A stretch of 64,000 bases of DNA from assembly GCF_000416235.1 (NCBI RefSeq), contig NZ_ATLO01000027.1, forward strand, positions 1 to 64,000, in the 5' to 3' direction. Below are positions 38,097-46,611 of this stretch, in pieces; position 1 is the first letter of the stretch, and every line of letters begins with the position of its first letter. The notes under the pieces are model-generated. The model was not told the origin of the DNA. It worked only from the letters and a program-made list of their open reading frames with translations, and did not search any database. The stretch is from Pseudomonas sp. CFII64. GTDB lineage: Bacteria > Pseudomonadota > Gammaproteobacteria > Pseudomonadales > Pseudomonadaceae. Both the position numbers and the translations under genes were made by a program.

Positions 38097-38121
38097 AGGC
38101 CGCCTTCGGGTGGTTTTTTTT
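38097..38121 (+). terminator. Rho-independent terminator upstream of nrdD
   Basis: CCGCC, loop TTCG, GGTGG, then eight T residues. The direction suits the end of the nar-moaA transcript and would insulate nrdD. Confidence 0.75.
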
Positions 38122-38132
38122 GCCGGAAAATC

Positions 38133-38146
38133 TTGATATCGATCAA
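38133..38146. promoter_or_regulatory. Anr/Dnr box for nrdD
   Basis: TTGATATCGATCAA is a perfect FNR-type palindrome, 87 bp ahead of nrdD. It fits anaerobic activation of class III ribonucleotide reductase. Confidence 0.85.
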
Positions 38147-38174
38147 TGGCAGAAGCGCAGTTTGTCCGTAGTCT

Positions 38175-38221
38175 CCACTGCATATTGTGTTTTAAAGTTT
38201 ATAAATATCTATATGTTGTGT
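38175..38221. promoter_or_regulatory. Paired NrdR boxes
   Basis: CCACTGCATATTGTGT (38175-38190) and TATCTATATGTTGTGT (38206-38221) each resemble the NrdR consensus acaCwAtATaTwGtgt. They are 31 bp apart, three helical turns, as NrdR tandem boxes are. They lie between the Anr box and the nrdD start. Confidence 0.6.
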
Positions 38222-38232
38222 TTGGAGGACGA

Positions 38233-40248
38233 ATGCAGAGCACGCTGATCTCACTGGGATCCAACCGTTTGCACAAGCGCGATGGCAATCTGGTCGCCTT
38301 CGATGCAGACAAAATCCGTCAGGCGTTGATCGCCGCTGGCAAGGCAACCGGGGAGTTTGCCGAGCTTGAAGCCGAAGGCTTGCTCCATGCTGTATTGGCC
38401 CGGCTGGAAGGCTTGCCCAGGCTGCATGTGGAACAAATCCAGGATCGCGTGGAAAGGGTCTTGATGGACGCCGGGTTTTTCCTCGCCATGCGGGCCTACA
38501 TCGTCTATCGCGAACAGCACGGACGACTGCGGCGTGATCGCCGGACCCTGGTCGAAGTCGCGACCTCCATGAACGAATACCTGGATCGCGAAGACTGGCG
38601 GGTCCAGGCCAACGCCAATCAGGGCTACTCCCTGGGCGGGCTGGTGCTGAACGTGTCAGGCAAGGTCACCGCCAATTACTGGCTCGACGAGGTGTACAGC
38701 GAGGCCATTGGCCAGGCGCACCGCGAGGCGGATCTGCATGTGCACGATCTGGACATGCTCGCCGGTTATTGCGCGGGCTGGTCACTGCGAACCCTGCTGC
38801 ATGAAGGGCTCAACGGTGTACCGGGACGGGTCGAAGCCTGTCCGCCGAAGCACTTGAGCAGCGCCCTGGGGCAGATGGTGAATTTCCTCGGCACATTGCA
38901 AAACGAATGGGCTGGCGCTCAGGCTTTCAGCTCGTTCGACACCTATCTGGCGCCCTATGTACGCAAGGATCAGCTGAGTTATCCAGAGGTGCGTCAGGCG
39001 ATCCAGGAGTTCATCTACAACCTGAACGTGCCATCGCGCTGGGGCACGCAGACGCCTTTCACCAACCTGACGTTCGACTGGGTTTGCCCGCAGGATCTGC
39101 GCGAACAGATCCCCATCATCGGCGGTGAGGAAATGCCGTTTGCCTATGGCGACCTGCAAATCGAGATGGATGTGCTTAACCGCGCCTATATCGAGGTGAT
39201 GCAGGCCGGTGATGCGAAAGGGCGAGTGTTCACCTTTCCGATCCCGACCTACAACATCACCCATGACTTCCCCTGGGACAGCGAAAACGCTGACCGCCTG
39301 TTCGAGATGACGGCGCGTTACGGCTTGCCGTATTTCCAGAACTTCCTCAATTCTGATCTGCAACCTAATCAGGTGCGCTCGATGTGCTGCCGGTTGCAGC
39401 TGGATGTGCGCGAGCTGCTCAAGCGCGGCGGCGGTTTGTTCGGCTCGGCGGAACAGACCGGCTCGCTCGGCGTGGTGACCATCAACTGTGCGCGTCTGGG
39501 CTACGTGTTCAAAGGCGATACCAGCGGGTTGCTCAAACGTCTGGACACGCTGATGGAGCTGGCGATGGAGAGCCTGGAGGTCAAGCGCAAGGTAATCCAG
39601 CACCACATGGACGCCGGTTTGTATCCGTACACGAAGCGGTATCTGGGTACCTTGCGCAACCATTTTTCCACCATCGGGCTCAATGGCCTGCATGAAATGC
39701 TGCGCAATTTCACCGGCGACGAGGAGGGCATGCACACCGAGCATGGCCGCAAATTCGCCCTGAATCTGCTGGACCATGTGCGCGCCACGTTGCTGCGCTT
39801 CCAGGAAGAAACCGGCCACATGTACAACCTGGAAGCCACGCCCGCCGAGGGCACGACCTACCGTTTCGCCAAGGAAGACCTCAAGCGCTACCCCGACATT
39901 CTTCAGGCCGGGAGCCTCGCGGCGCCGTATTACACCAACTCCTCGCAACTGCCGGTGGGTTACACCGACGACCCCTTCGAAGCCCTGGAGCTTCAGGACG
40001 AACTGCAATGCAAATACACCGGCGGCACAGTCCTGCATCTGTATATGGCCGAGCGGATTTCCTCGACCCAGGCCTGTAAGCAACTGGTGCGCAAAGCCCT
40101 TGGGCGCTTCCGTCTGCCTTACCTGACCGTGACCCCGACATTCTCGATCTGCCCGGTGCACGGCTACCTCGATGGCGAGCATGAGTTCTGCCCTAAATGC
40201 GACGAAGTCCTACTGCTCAAAGAACAGCAAGCCGGCCTCGTTCACTGA
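38233..40248 (+). CDS. nrdD: NrdD anaerobic ribonucleoside-triphosphate reductase, main part (lacks glycyl-radical C-terminus)
   Basis: The protein has 671 residues from the ATG after GGAGGA. It has an N-terminal ATP-cone (about 12-95), then the ten-stranded barrel with RSMCCRLQLDVREL (active-site cysteines) and TINCARLGYVF. It ends with the zinc-site segment CPVHGYLDGEHEFCPKC and 14 further residues. The RVxGY glycyl-radical loop that normally follows the zinc site is absent. It is found instead in the small ORF 32 bp downstream. The enzyme makes deoxynucleotides without oxygen, activated by NrdG. Confidence 0.93.
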   Translation: MQSTLISLGSNRLHKRDGNLVAFDADKIRQALIAAGKATGEFAELEAEGLLHAVLARLEGLPRLHVEQIQDRVERVLMDAGFFLAMRAYIVYREQHGRLRRDRRTLVEVATSMNEYLDREDWRVQANANQGYSLGGLVLNVSGKVTANYWLDEVYSEAIGQAHREADLHVHDLDMLAGYCAGWSLRTLLHEGLNGVPGRVEACPPKHLSSALGQMVNFLGTLQNEWAGAQAFSSFDTYLAPYVRKDQLSYPEVRQAIQEFIYNLNVPSRWGTQTPFTNLTFDWVCPQDLREQIPIIGGEEMPFAYGDLQIEMDVLNRAYIEVMQAGDAKGRVFTFPIPTYNITHDFPWDSENADRLFEMTARYGLPYFQNFLNSDLQPNQVRSMCCRLQLDVRELLKRGGGLFGSAEQTGSLGVVTINCARLGYVFKGDTSGLLKRLDTLMELAMESLEVKRKVIQHHMDAGLYPYTKRYLGTLRNHFSTIGLNGLHEMLRNFTGDEEGMHTEHGRKFALNLLDHVRATLLRFQEETGHMYNLEATPAEGTTYRFAKEDLKRYPDILQAGSLAAPYYTNSSQLPVGYTDDPFEALELQDELQCKYTGGTVLHLYMAERISSTQACKQLVRKALGRFRLPYLTVTPTFSICPVHGYLDGEHEFCPKCDEVLLLKEQQAGLVH

Positions 40249-40280
40249 TTTCGATCCACTCAACCGCAAGGAGCTTCACC

Positions 40281-40448
40281 ATGACTGCATCGCAAACCCT
40301 GCCCCAGGCTCAACGTCAACGCTGCGAAGTCTGGACTCGGGTGATGGGCTATCACCGCCCGGTTTCGGCGTTCAATCCAGGCAAACAATCCGAGCACCGC
40401 GAGCGGGTGCACTTCACCGAAAGCGCGGCGCTGGCCGGGCGCCAATGA
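40281..40448 (+). CDS. Separate glycyl-radical domain of NrdD (55 residues)
   Basis: The protein contains CEVWTRVMGYHRPVSAFN followed by PGKQSEHRERVHF, the C-terminal glycyl-radical segment of class III ribonucleotide reductases; Gly23 in RVMGY is the predicted radical site. It has its own AAGGAG site and ATG, is in a different frame from nrdD, and overlaps nrdG by 4 bp (ATGA). That arrangement argues for a real gene, not a sequencing slip. It would have to dock onto NrdD as YfiD docks onto pyruvate formate-lyase. Confidence 0.82.
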   Translation: MTASQTLPQAQRQRCEVWTRVMGYHRPVSAFNPGKQSEHRERVHFTESAALAGRQ

Positions 40449-41140
40449 GTCGAATGCTGCGGGTCGGGGGCATGGTGCCCCTGACCACTATCGACTATCC
40501 GGGACAACTCGCCTGCGTATTGTTTTGCCAGGGTTGCGCCTGGCGTTGTCGTTACTGCCATAACCCGCAGTTGATCCCGCCGCGCGGCGCGGACGAAGTG
40601 CCGTGGTCTGAGGTAATAGGCTTTCTGCAGCGCCGTCAGGGCCTGCTGGATGCCGTGGTTTTCAGCGGCGGTGAACCGACCCTGCAAGACAGCTTGCCCG
40701 ACGCCATGGCCGACGTGCGGGCGATGGGTTTTCGCATTGGTCTGCACAGCGCCGGAATCAAGCCGGCGGCGTTCGCCAAGGCGCTGACCGGTGCCGATTG
40801 GGTCGGCTTCGATGTCAAGGCGCTGCCTGAGGATTGCCAGGCCATCACCCGGGTCGCGGGGAGTGGCACGGCCAATTGGCGCAGCCTCGAACATCTGCTG
40901 GCCAGTGGCGTCGACTACGAATGCCGCACCACCGTGCATTGGCATCTGTTCAAGCCCGAGCGCCTATTGATCCTCGCGCAGCGCTTGAACGCACTCGGCG
41001 TCAAACACTTTGCCGTGCAACTGGTGCGTACCGAGCGGATGTTCGACCCTCTATTGCCGAACGTTTCGGCACAAGCCTTGCTACCCGATCTTTGGGCAAG
41101 CCTGCGCGAGCTGTTTCCAGCCTTCGTGTTACGGGGATAG
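40445..41140 (+). CDS. nrdG: NrdG anaerobic ribonucleotide reductase activating enzyme
   Basis: The 231-residue radical-SAM protein has cluster ligands Cys31, Cys35 and Cys38 (CAWRCRYCHNPQL) and FSGGEPTLQ. It starts at the ATG overlapping the stop of the 55-residue glycyl-radical ORF. It generates the glycyl radical using SAM and reduced flavodoxin. Its target glycine here should lie on the separate small protein. It is longer than E. coli NrdG and closer to the pyruvate-formate-lyase-activase-like NrdG forms of pseudomonads. Confidence 0.93.
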   Translation: MSRMLRVGGMVPLTTIDYPGQLACVLFCQGCAWRCRYCHNPQLIPPRGADEVPWSEVIGFLQRRQGLLDAVVFSGGEPTLQDSLPDAMADVRAMGFRIGLHSAGIKPAAFAKALTGADWVGFDVKALPEDCQAITRVAGSGTANWRSLEHLLASGVDYECRTTVHWHLFKPERLLILAQRLNALGVKHFAVQLVRTERMFDPLLPNVSAQALLPDLWASLRELFPAFVLRG

Positions 41141-41232
41141 TCGAGGCTGCGGATCAGTTTTCACCAGTGACACCCACCATGATTTTCAAATGCGCTGCCT
41201 ATGGGGCAGTTGTCAAACAGGGAGCATTTGAT

Positions 41233-42852
41233 ATGGCTAAATTATCTACGGCACAACGCATCATCATCGGTTTTGCAATTGCGCCGCTGGCCCTGATGGG
41301 CATGGCGTTTTACGCGTTGCACGATCTGGCAACGCTCAAGGAACAGGCAGTGGTCATCGTCAAACAGGACTGGCCGAAAATCGAGCCGATCCTGGTCATT
41401 GCCACCGGCGTGCGCGATAACGCCAGGAACACCCGGGATTTGCTGATCGATAAAGACAACCAGCAAGCGCAGCAGTCCATCGACACCACCAAAAAACGCA
41501 TCACGCAGGCCCTCGAAACCCTTGAGCCGCTGTTCTATCTGCCCGAGGGCAAAGTCACGTATGCCACGCTGAAAAAGAACCGCGAGGCCTATGTCGCGGC
41601 GTTTACCCAGGTGCAGGTATTGATTCGGCAAGGGGCGTTCGACGATGCCATGACCCAGCTCAAACAAAAGGTCGTGCCAGCGGAACTGCAGGTCTACAAG
41701 AGCCTGGATGAGCTGATGGCGCTGCAAGGAAGGATATTCGCCGATCGTGAACAGGCGGCGCAGGAACTCTACAGCGATGCCCGGCGCAACATGCTCGGCC
41801 TGTTTCTGTTCTGCCTGGCGCTGGTTGTCGCCGCCGCCGTTGCTGTCACGCGCAGTGTGACCCGGCCGCTGGGCGGCGAGCCTGACGCTGCGGCGCGGGT
41901 CTTGAGCCAGATCGCCCAAGGCGACCTGACGACTCCGGTGCCGGTGAGTTCAAGTGTCGATGGCAGCGTGATGATGAACATGCACCAGATGCAGCAGAGC
42001 TTGAATGCCATGGTCAAGCACATCGCGACCTCGGTTGATCAGGTAGCCAGCTCCTCGGAAGAACTGAGTGCGGTCAGCAGCCAGACCAGCAGCAACCTGC
42101 AATTGCAAGGGCTGGAGATTGAGCAAGCGGCGGCAGCGGTAAACCAGATGACGGCGGCGGTGGATGAGGTGGCGCGCAATGCGGTCAGCACCTCCGAGGC
42201 TTCGCGGCAGTCCGAGCAAACCGCGCAACGCGGCCGTGAGCAGGTTCAGGAGACTGTGGTTTCAATGGGCGAGTTGGCCAATGGCGTGGCTGACACATCA
42301 GAGCGCATCGAGCAGCTGGCTGGTCGGGTGCAGGACATCAGCAAAGTATTGGATGTGATTCGCAGCATTGCCGATCAAACCAATTTGCTGGCGCTCAATG
42401 CGGCGATTGAAGCCGCGCGGGCTGGTGATGCGGGACGCGGTTTTGCCGTAGTCGCCGATGAAGTGCGTGCCCTGGCCCATCGCACTCAGGTGTCCACACA
42501 GGAAATCGAGCAGATGATTGGCAACATTCGTCAGGACACTGGCCATGCCGTGACCGCCATGCACAGCAACAGGACGCTGGTGCGCGCGGCTCTTGAAGTG
42601 GCGCAACGCTCGGGCGACGCGCTGGACGAAATCACTCGGTCGATCTCGCAGATCAATGAGCGCAACATGATGATTGCCAGCGCCACGGAGGAGCAGGCAT
42701 TGGTCGCGCGTGAGGTGGATCGCAACCTGATGGGGATTCGCAACTTGTCTGAACAGGTCTTGCTGGGGGCGCAACATACGCAAACCGCCGGCCTCGATCT
42801 GGCGCAGATGGCCGGGGCGTTGCACCAGACAGTGGCGCGCTTCAAGGTCTAG
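41233..42852 (+). CDS. Methyl-accepting chemotaxis protein
   Basis: The protein has 539 residues from the ATG after GGAG. Its first membrane segment is at about 9-30, followed by a periplasmic four-helix-bundle ligand domain (about 35-185), a second membrane segment at about 190-210 (MLGLFLFCLALVVAAAVAV), HAMP (about 212-265), and a cytoplasmic signalling domain with the hairpin tip IRSIADQTNLLALNAAIEAARAGDAGRGFAVVADEVRALAHRT. No C-terminal CheR tether is seen. The ligand is unknown. It follows nrdG by 92 bp and may have its own promoter. Confidence 0.92.
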   Translation: MAKLSTAQRIIIGFAIAPLALMGMAFYALHDLATLKEQAVVIVKQDWPKIEPILVIATGVRDNARNTRDLLIDKDNQQAQQSIDTTKKRITQALETLEPLFYLPEGKVTYATLKKNREAYVAAFTQVQVLIRQGAFDDAMTQLKQKVVPAELQVYKSLDELMALQGRIFADREQAAQELYSDARRNMLGLFLFCLALVVAAAVAVTRSVTRPLGGEPDAAARVLSQIAQGDLTTPVPVSSSVDGSVMMNMHQMQQSLNAMVKHIATSVDQVASSSEELSAVSSQTSSNLQLQGLEIEQAAAAVNQMTAAVDEVARNAVSTSEASRQSEQTAQRGREQVQETVVSMGELANGVADTSERIEQLAGRVQDISKVLDVIRSIADQTNLLALNAAIEAARAGDAGRGFAVVADEVRALAHRTQVSTQEIEQMIGNIRQDTGHAVTAMHSNRTLVRAALEVAQRSGDALDEITRSISQINERNMMIASATEEQALVAREVDRNLMGIRNLSEQVLLGAQHTQTAGLDLAQMAGALHQTVARFKV

Positions 42853-42902
42853 TTCCACTTGAACAGGGCAGGGTGGGTGGTTGGATCAGGGCGCGGGGAT
42901 AA

Positions 42903-44282
42903 TCAGACCCAACCCCAGAATTGCAACCACCAGCCCAATCCGATCAGGCCGTTGGCGAGCAGCAGACAAATGCCGCCGGACAGACGTCGCGCCAGGCCAG
43001 GACCTTCGGGGTTCAGGCGCTTGCAGCCCAATAGCAGGCTCCAACCCATCGCGGCGATCAACAGGCAGGCTCGGGCGGGTTGCACCCACTCCAGCAGCAG
43101 ACCTTCATAGCGCAGCAATTTCACGGTGGTGGCCGACAACCCAAGAAATAGGCCTGCACCGCCAAGGGGCGTGAGCGTCAAGGCCAAGGGCCAATACAGT
43201 GCAGGATCCTTCGCCAGTCGCGCCGTCACCTGCAGCAGTATCAGCAACGTTGTGCCGAGCAGCAGCGAACTAAGGCTCAGATAAACCACAATGCTGAAAC
43301 CGTCCAGCCAGCTGAAGCTGTCGTTGAGCAGCGGGTAATGGGTGAGCAGCCACCACGGCGCGTCATCCTGCAACGCCCAGAGCTGATCGTGTTCGACCAG
43401 CCATTGGGCGAGGGTTTGTTTGAGGGCGATGAACCAGGGGCTGACGGTCCACTGAAACGCACCCATGGCCAGGCCGATCACGCCAAACAGCAGTAACCGC
43501 GCATCCCAATGGGACAGCGTCTGCGCCGTGGCGTGAAGAATCTCCTGGTTACTGGAGCGGGCGATCAACTGGACTGCGCCGCGTTGCCCGCTGCAGCGTC
43601 CACAGGCATGGCAATCACTGGCGCCCCGCAGGCGGCGAATATCCAGCAGCGGCGCGCAGTTGGGCGGCGGCAGGCGTGGCGCGGCATTTTCCATCCAGCG
43701 TTGCTCATCGACCTGAAAATGCACGGGCGCCAGGCGGGCGAGCAGGGCGAACACCCCGCTGACCGGGCACAGATAACGGCACCAGACCCGTTTGCCCCGG
43801 GCAAACAGCAGGCCGACGCCAACCGCCGCGACGGTCGACCCGCCCAGTATCAACAACGCTGCCTGGGCGTAGTCGTAAACGCTGATCAACTGGCCATAGA
43901 GTGTCGTCAAGCAGAACGCCAGGGTTGGCCAGCCGCCCCAGCGCAACCAACGCGGCACGCCCAGGCCTTTACCGTAGTGGCTGGCCCATTCGCTGAGGGA
44001 TCCTTCCGGGCATAAAACGCCGCACCACAGCCGCCCGAACACCACAATCGACAGCAGCACGAACGGCCACCAGAGCCCCCAGAACAAAAACTGCGCGAAC
44101 AGGGTCAGGTTGTCGAGCATCCGCGCCTGGCTGTCCGGCAGCGGCAACAATGCCGGGATCACCAGCAGCAGCGCATAGAACAGTACGACGACCCATTGCA
44201 CGGCGCGAATGAGGCGCGCGTGGCGACGCATGCCGTCACCCGCGCGCTGCAACCATCGATTGCCCCAGCTCAGGTCGGGCAT
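42903..44282 (-). CDS. FtrD-like polyferredoxin (membrane 4Fe-4S protein) of ferrous iron uptake
   Basis: The 459-residue protein has several membrane segments. Its cysteine groups are CGVLCPEGSLSEW, CRYLCPVSGVFALL and CHACGRCSG, as in NapH/CcoG-type 4Fe-4S membrane proteins. In FtrABCD systems this protein is thought to take electrons from iron oxidation at the periplasm. The start at 44282 lies inside the permease gene (13-bp overlap). It is the last gene of the operon. It has fewer ferredoxin-type motifs than the canonical two CX2CX2CX3C sets, so electron transfer is inferred. Confidence 0.78.
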   Translation of the reverse strand: MPDLSWGNRWLQRAGDGMRRHARLIRAVQWVVVLFYALLLVIPALLPLPDSQARMLDNLTLFAQFLFWGLWWPFVLLSIVVFGRLWCGVLCPEGSLSEWASHYGKGLGVPRWLRWGGWPTLAFCLTTLYGQLISVYDYAQAALLILGGSTVAAVGVGLLFARGKRVWCRYLCPVSGVFALLARLAPVHFQVDEQRWMENAAPRLPPPNCAPLLDIRRLRGASDCHACGRCSGQRGAVQLIARSSNQEILHATAQTLSHWDARLLLFGVIGLAMGAFQWTVSPWFIALKQTLAQWLVEHDQLWALQDDAPWWLLTHYPLLNDSFSWLDGFSIVVYLSLSSLLLGTTLLILLQVTARLAKDPALYWPLALTLTPLGGAGLFLGLSATTVKLLRYEGLLLEWVQPARACLLIAAMGWSLLLGCKRLNPEGPGLARRLSGGICLLLANGLIGLGWWLQFWGWV

Positions 44283-45124
44283 GGCAGGTTTTCCGCAGTG
44301 CGTTGCCGTAACCAACTGCCGACCACCAGCCAATAGCCGACCCACACCAGCAAGGTCATGCTACTGGGAGTTGCCCGATAACCGGCAAAACCGGCCAGAA
44401 AACTGCCCAGCCCATGGCTGTCGCTCAACAGCGCGCTGCTGTCCCAAAGTGCCTCGCCGACGAGACCATAGACCCATTCCGGCACATCAAGGGCCAGCAG
44501 TTGGCCGTTGATCCGCTCGCTGGCGCTGACCAGCAGTGCCGCGCCAAGCATGAGCAGGATGACTTCGCTGATCGCAAAGAAGCGCTGCCAGGACATGAAG
44601 CGGCGACTGCCGTGCAACAGGCCGATGGTGAGCGCCGACAGCACCAGGCCGAATGCACCACCGACTGCGAATAAACCGAGCTCCGGGCCGCGTAAACGCG
44701 CGCCGGCCCCGTAGAGGAATACCACGGTCTCGCTGCCTTCGCGGCTGACGGCGAGCATCGCCAACACCAACAAGCCAAAGCCGCCGCGCCGGGCCAGATG
44801 GCTGTCGGCGTGGCGTCGCAAGTCATGCTTGAGCGTGCGCCCGTGGCGATGCATCCAGCCCACCATTTGCACCATCAGCAGACTGGCAATCAGCGCCAAT
44901 GCGGCCTGGAACCATTCACTGGCTGAGCCGCTCATGGCCTCACCGGCAAACAGAATCAGCACCGCGAGCAGGCCTGAGAGCAGCAGCCCGAGCATCACGC
45001 CGCCCCACAGGAATTTGACCAGCCGATTGCCTTGGTCTTGCTGGCTGGCCCAGGCCTGGAGAATGCCGATCACCAGCAGCGCCTCGACGCTTTCGCGCCA
45101 GACGATGAACATTGATTGATTCAT
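44270..45124 (-). CDS. FTR1-family iron permease (FtrC/EfeU-like)
   Basis: The 284-residue protein has seven membrane segments with two REXXE iron-binding motifs: RESVE at 10-14 and REGSE near 145 (SREGSETVVFLYG). It starts at the ATG after GGAG. FTR1 permeases move iron, in bacteria after Fe(II) oxidation at the periplasmic face. The neighbours are cupredoxin, P19 and polyferredoxin genes, the FtrABCD arrangement, and not the EfeUOB one, since there is no EfeB peroxidase. Confidence 0.9.
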   Translation of the reverse strand: MNQSMFIVWRESVEALLVIGILQAWASQQDQGNRLVKFLWGGVMLGLLLSGLLAVLILFAGEAMSGSASEWFQAALALIASLLMVQMVGWMHRHGRTLKHDLRRHADSHLARRGGFGLLVLAMLAVSREGSETVVFLYGAGARLRGPELGLFAVGGAFGLVLSALTIGLLHGSRRFMSWQRFFAISEVILLMLGAALLVSASERINGQLLALDVPEWVYGLVGEALWDSSALLSDSHGLGSFLAGFAGYRATPSSMTLLVWVGYWLVVGSWLRQRTAENLPCPT

Positions 45125-45146
45125 GGAAACTCCGTGCGTGGACGGG

Positions 45147-45479
45147 TTATTTGGCGAGGATGCCGCCCTCGGGCAGTTGCGGATTGAACTCGTCGAAAAA
45201 GGGATAGTGGCCGGGCCTGAGCGGGTGAATGACGACGAAGGTGGTAACGCCCGGAGACAGCACTTTTTCAACCCGCAACGGTGTGCTCTCGAACTCGGCC
45301 GGCCCCTGACCCTCGTTTTTCAGGACGATCTTGAACCGCTGCCCGGCCGGCACCTCCAGCAGGGCGGGGGTGAAGTGGCCATCGCGCAGGATCAGTGGGT
45401 AGGTCAGTAGCTCGGCATGCACGGTCAGCGGCGCAACGGCTGCGGCAAGCATCAGCCAGGCGAGAGGCAGGCGTTTCAT
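45147..45479 (-). CDS. Periplasmic cupredoxin-domain protein (FtrB-like)
   Basis: The 110-residue protein has a signal peptide at 1-22 (cleaved after VHA). The mature part is a cupredoxin fold with RFKIVLKNEGQGPAEFES and HPLRPGHYPFFDEFNP; the His-containing C-terminal loop is present but the usual copper cysteine is missing. It sits between the P19 and permease genes with a 0-bp gap to the former. In related systems it is proposed to oxidise Fe(II) or to help hand it to the permease. Confidence 0.82.
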   Translation of the reverse strand: MKRLPLAWLMLAAAVAPLTVHAELLTYPLILRDGHFTPALLEVPAGQRFKIVLKNEGQGPAEFESTPLRVEKVLSPGVTTFVVIHPLRPGHYPFFDEFNPQLPEGGILAK

Positions 45480-46004
45480 TCAATAGCCGCCTTTTTTTCC
45501 AATCCCGGCGTAGACGAATTCGTAGTGCAGTTCGCAGCGTTCGAACCAGGGCGCGACACCGGTTTCCTTGTCGGTATGACGTCCGAGGGAACCGTGACCG
45601 GCGGGTGGCAGGACAGTGAAGGTCAGTTGATATTTGCCTGGGCCCAGCAGCTTCACATTGTCGCCGTAGTGCGGGCCGTCATTGGCGACCATGGCATGGA
45701 AGTCGCCCTTGAGTTCGTCCGGGTTGCCAGCTTTTTTCAAGTTGAACGAGACATTGAGATAAGGCACGAAACTGCCTTCCTGAAAGCCCTGCCGATTGTC
45801 AGCGGTGGCCCGAATGTCGGCCTCCAGATGCACATCGGAATCGGCCGTGGCGCGCATCATGCCAGTCGGCGCCATCTCGATCGGTTGCAGATACACCGCC
45901 CCGACTTCCAGCCCCTGACACAGCTGCGGTTCCCCGATCGGGTATTCCTTTGCGTGAGCCAAGGGTGCAAGCAGGAGCAGGGCGAGTGAAAGGTGGGTAC
46001 GCAT
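45480..46004 (-). CDS. Periplasmic P19/Tp34-family iron-binding protein (FtrA-like)
   Basis: The 174-residue protein has a signal peptide at 1-18 (cleaved after AHA). Mature-domain marks are EYPIGEPQLCQGLEVGAVYLQPIEM, MMRATADSDVHLEADIRAT and HAMVANDGPHYGDNVKLLGPGKYQLTF, with conserved Met, Glu and His residues of the P19 copper/iron site. It follows AGGAAG. It is the first gene of the operon, 56 bp behind a Fur box, and should bind ferrous iron in the periplasm. Confidence 0.9.
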   Translation of the reverse strand: MRTHLSLALLLLAPLAHAKEYPIGEPQLCQGLEVGAVYLQPIEMAPTGMMRATADSDVHLEADIRATADNRQGFQEGSFVPYLNVSFNLKKAGNPDELKGDFHAMVANDGPHYGDNVKLLGPGKYQLTFTVLPPAGHGSLGRHTDKETGVAPWFERCELHYEFVYAGIGKKGGY

Positions 46005-46059
46005 AATGACTTCCTGAGCACTGACGAGTAGGAAGCCGAGTCTAGGAAGCTTTGCTGCG

Positions 46060-46078
46060 AATAATAATGATTGTTATC
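46060..46078. promoter_or_regulatory. Fur box for the ftr operon
   Basis: On the minus strand GATAACAATCATTATTATT closely follows the 19-bp Fur consensus GATAATGATAATCATTATC. It lies 56 bp ahead of the P19 gene. Confidence 0.75.
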
Positions 46079-46091
46079 AAGTTTCGTGCAA

Positions 46092-46451
46092 TTAAACCGC
46101 TGGTTCGTCACGCTGGCGAAAGCGCTGGGCGCGTTCGACGCTGTGAGCCATCTGCGCGGCAGCGTGGACGGTCAACGGATGCTGGGTAAAACCGGGTCTG
46201 GGAGAAATGTAGGCGGCCATTTCCCGGGCGACGGCGAGCTGGCGTTCGGAACCTTCGGCCAGCAGCGCGATGACCAGGTTTTCCAGGGCTATGACCCGGA
46301 CACGCAAATGCACCAGTTCGGCATTGGTCAATTCCGGTGGAGCGGTGAACGCATCGCCCGCGACGGACTGTGCGGCGTTTTGATCATCCCATGTCGACAG
46401 GGGCGGATGGTCGGGTGCCTCAGCGTTCGGGAAGGGATTTTTATTGAGCAT
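46092..46451 (-). CDS. Small uncharacterised protein next to an Anr box
   Basis: The protein has 119 residues from the ATG at 46451, with GGAG 9 bases before it. It is hydrophilic, with no signal peptide or membrane helix. The middle (about 45-85, ELTNAELVHLRVRVIALENLVIALLAEGSERQLAVA) is a likely coiled helix. I do not recognise the family. It diverges from the DUF3079 gene with a perfect FNR-type box between them, so low-oxygen expression is likely. Confidence 0.65.
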   Translation of the reverse strand: MLNKNPFPNAEAPDHPPLSTWDDQNAAQSVAGDAFTAPPELTNAELVHLRVRVIALENLVIALLAEGSERQLAVAREMAAYISPRPGFTQHPLTVHAAAQMAHSVERAQRFRQRDEPAV

Positions 46452-46537
46452 GAGCGACGTCTCCAAGTCTGATCAGCACTTGCAAGCTTAGCCCCAGGAT
46501 CGCAATGGGGCGAGGCGAGTCGCTTGATGTCGAGATC

Positions 46538-46551
46538 TTGATATCCATCAA
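46538..46551. promoter_or_regulatory. Anr/Dnr box between two divergent small genes
   Basis: TTGATATCCATCAA is a perfect TTGAT-N4-ATCAA site, 60 bp ahead of the DUF3079 gene and 86 bp ahead of the left-pointing 119-residue gene. Confidence 0.8.
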
Positions 46552-46611
46552 GGCTGACATTGCTTGCGGGCTGTAGGTTGGAAGGACGCCTCTCAATCAA
46601 CGGAGAACGGC

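Noticed and set aside
40248..40281. Single frameshift between NrdD and its glycyl-radical tail
   Set aside because: A stop, a 32-bp gap, a good ribosome site, an ATG and a coupled overlap with nrdG are all present, which is too much for one base error.
44270..46004. EfeUOB iron system
   Set aside because: There is no EfeB peroxidase or EfeO M75 domain; P19, cupredoxin and polyferredoxin genes point to FtrABCD.
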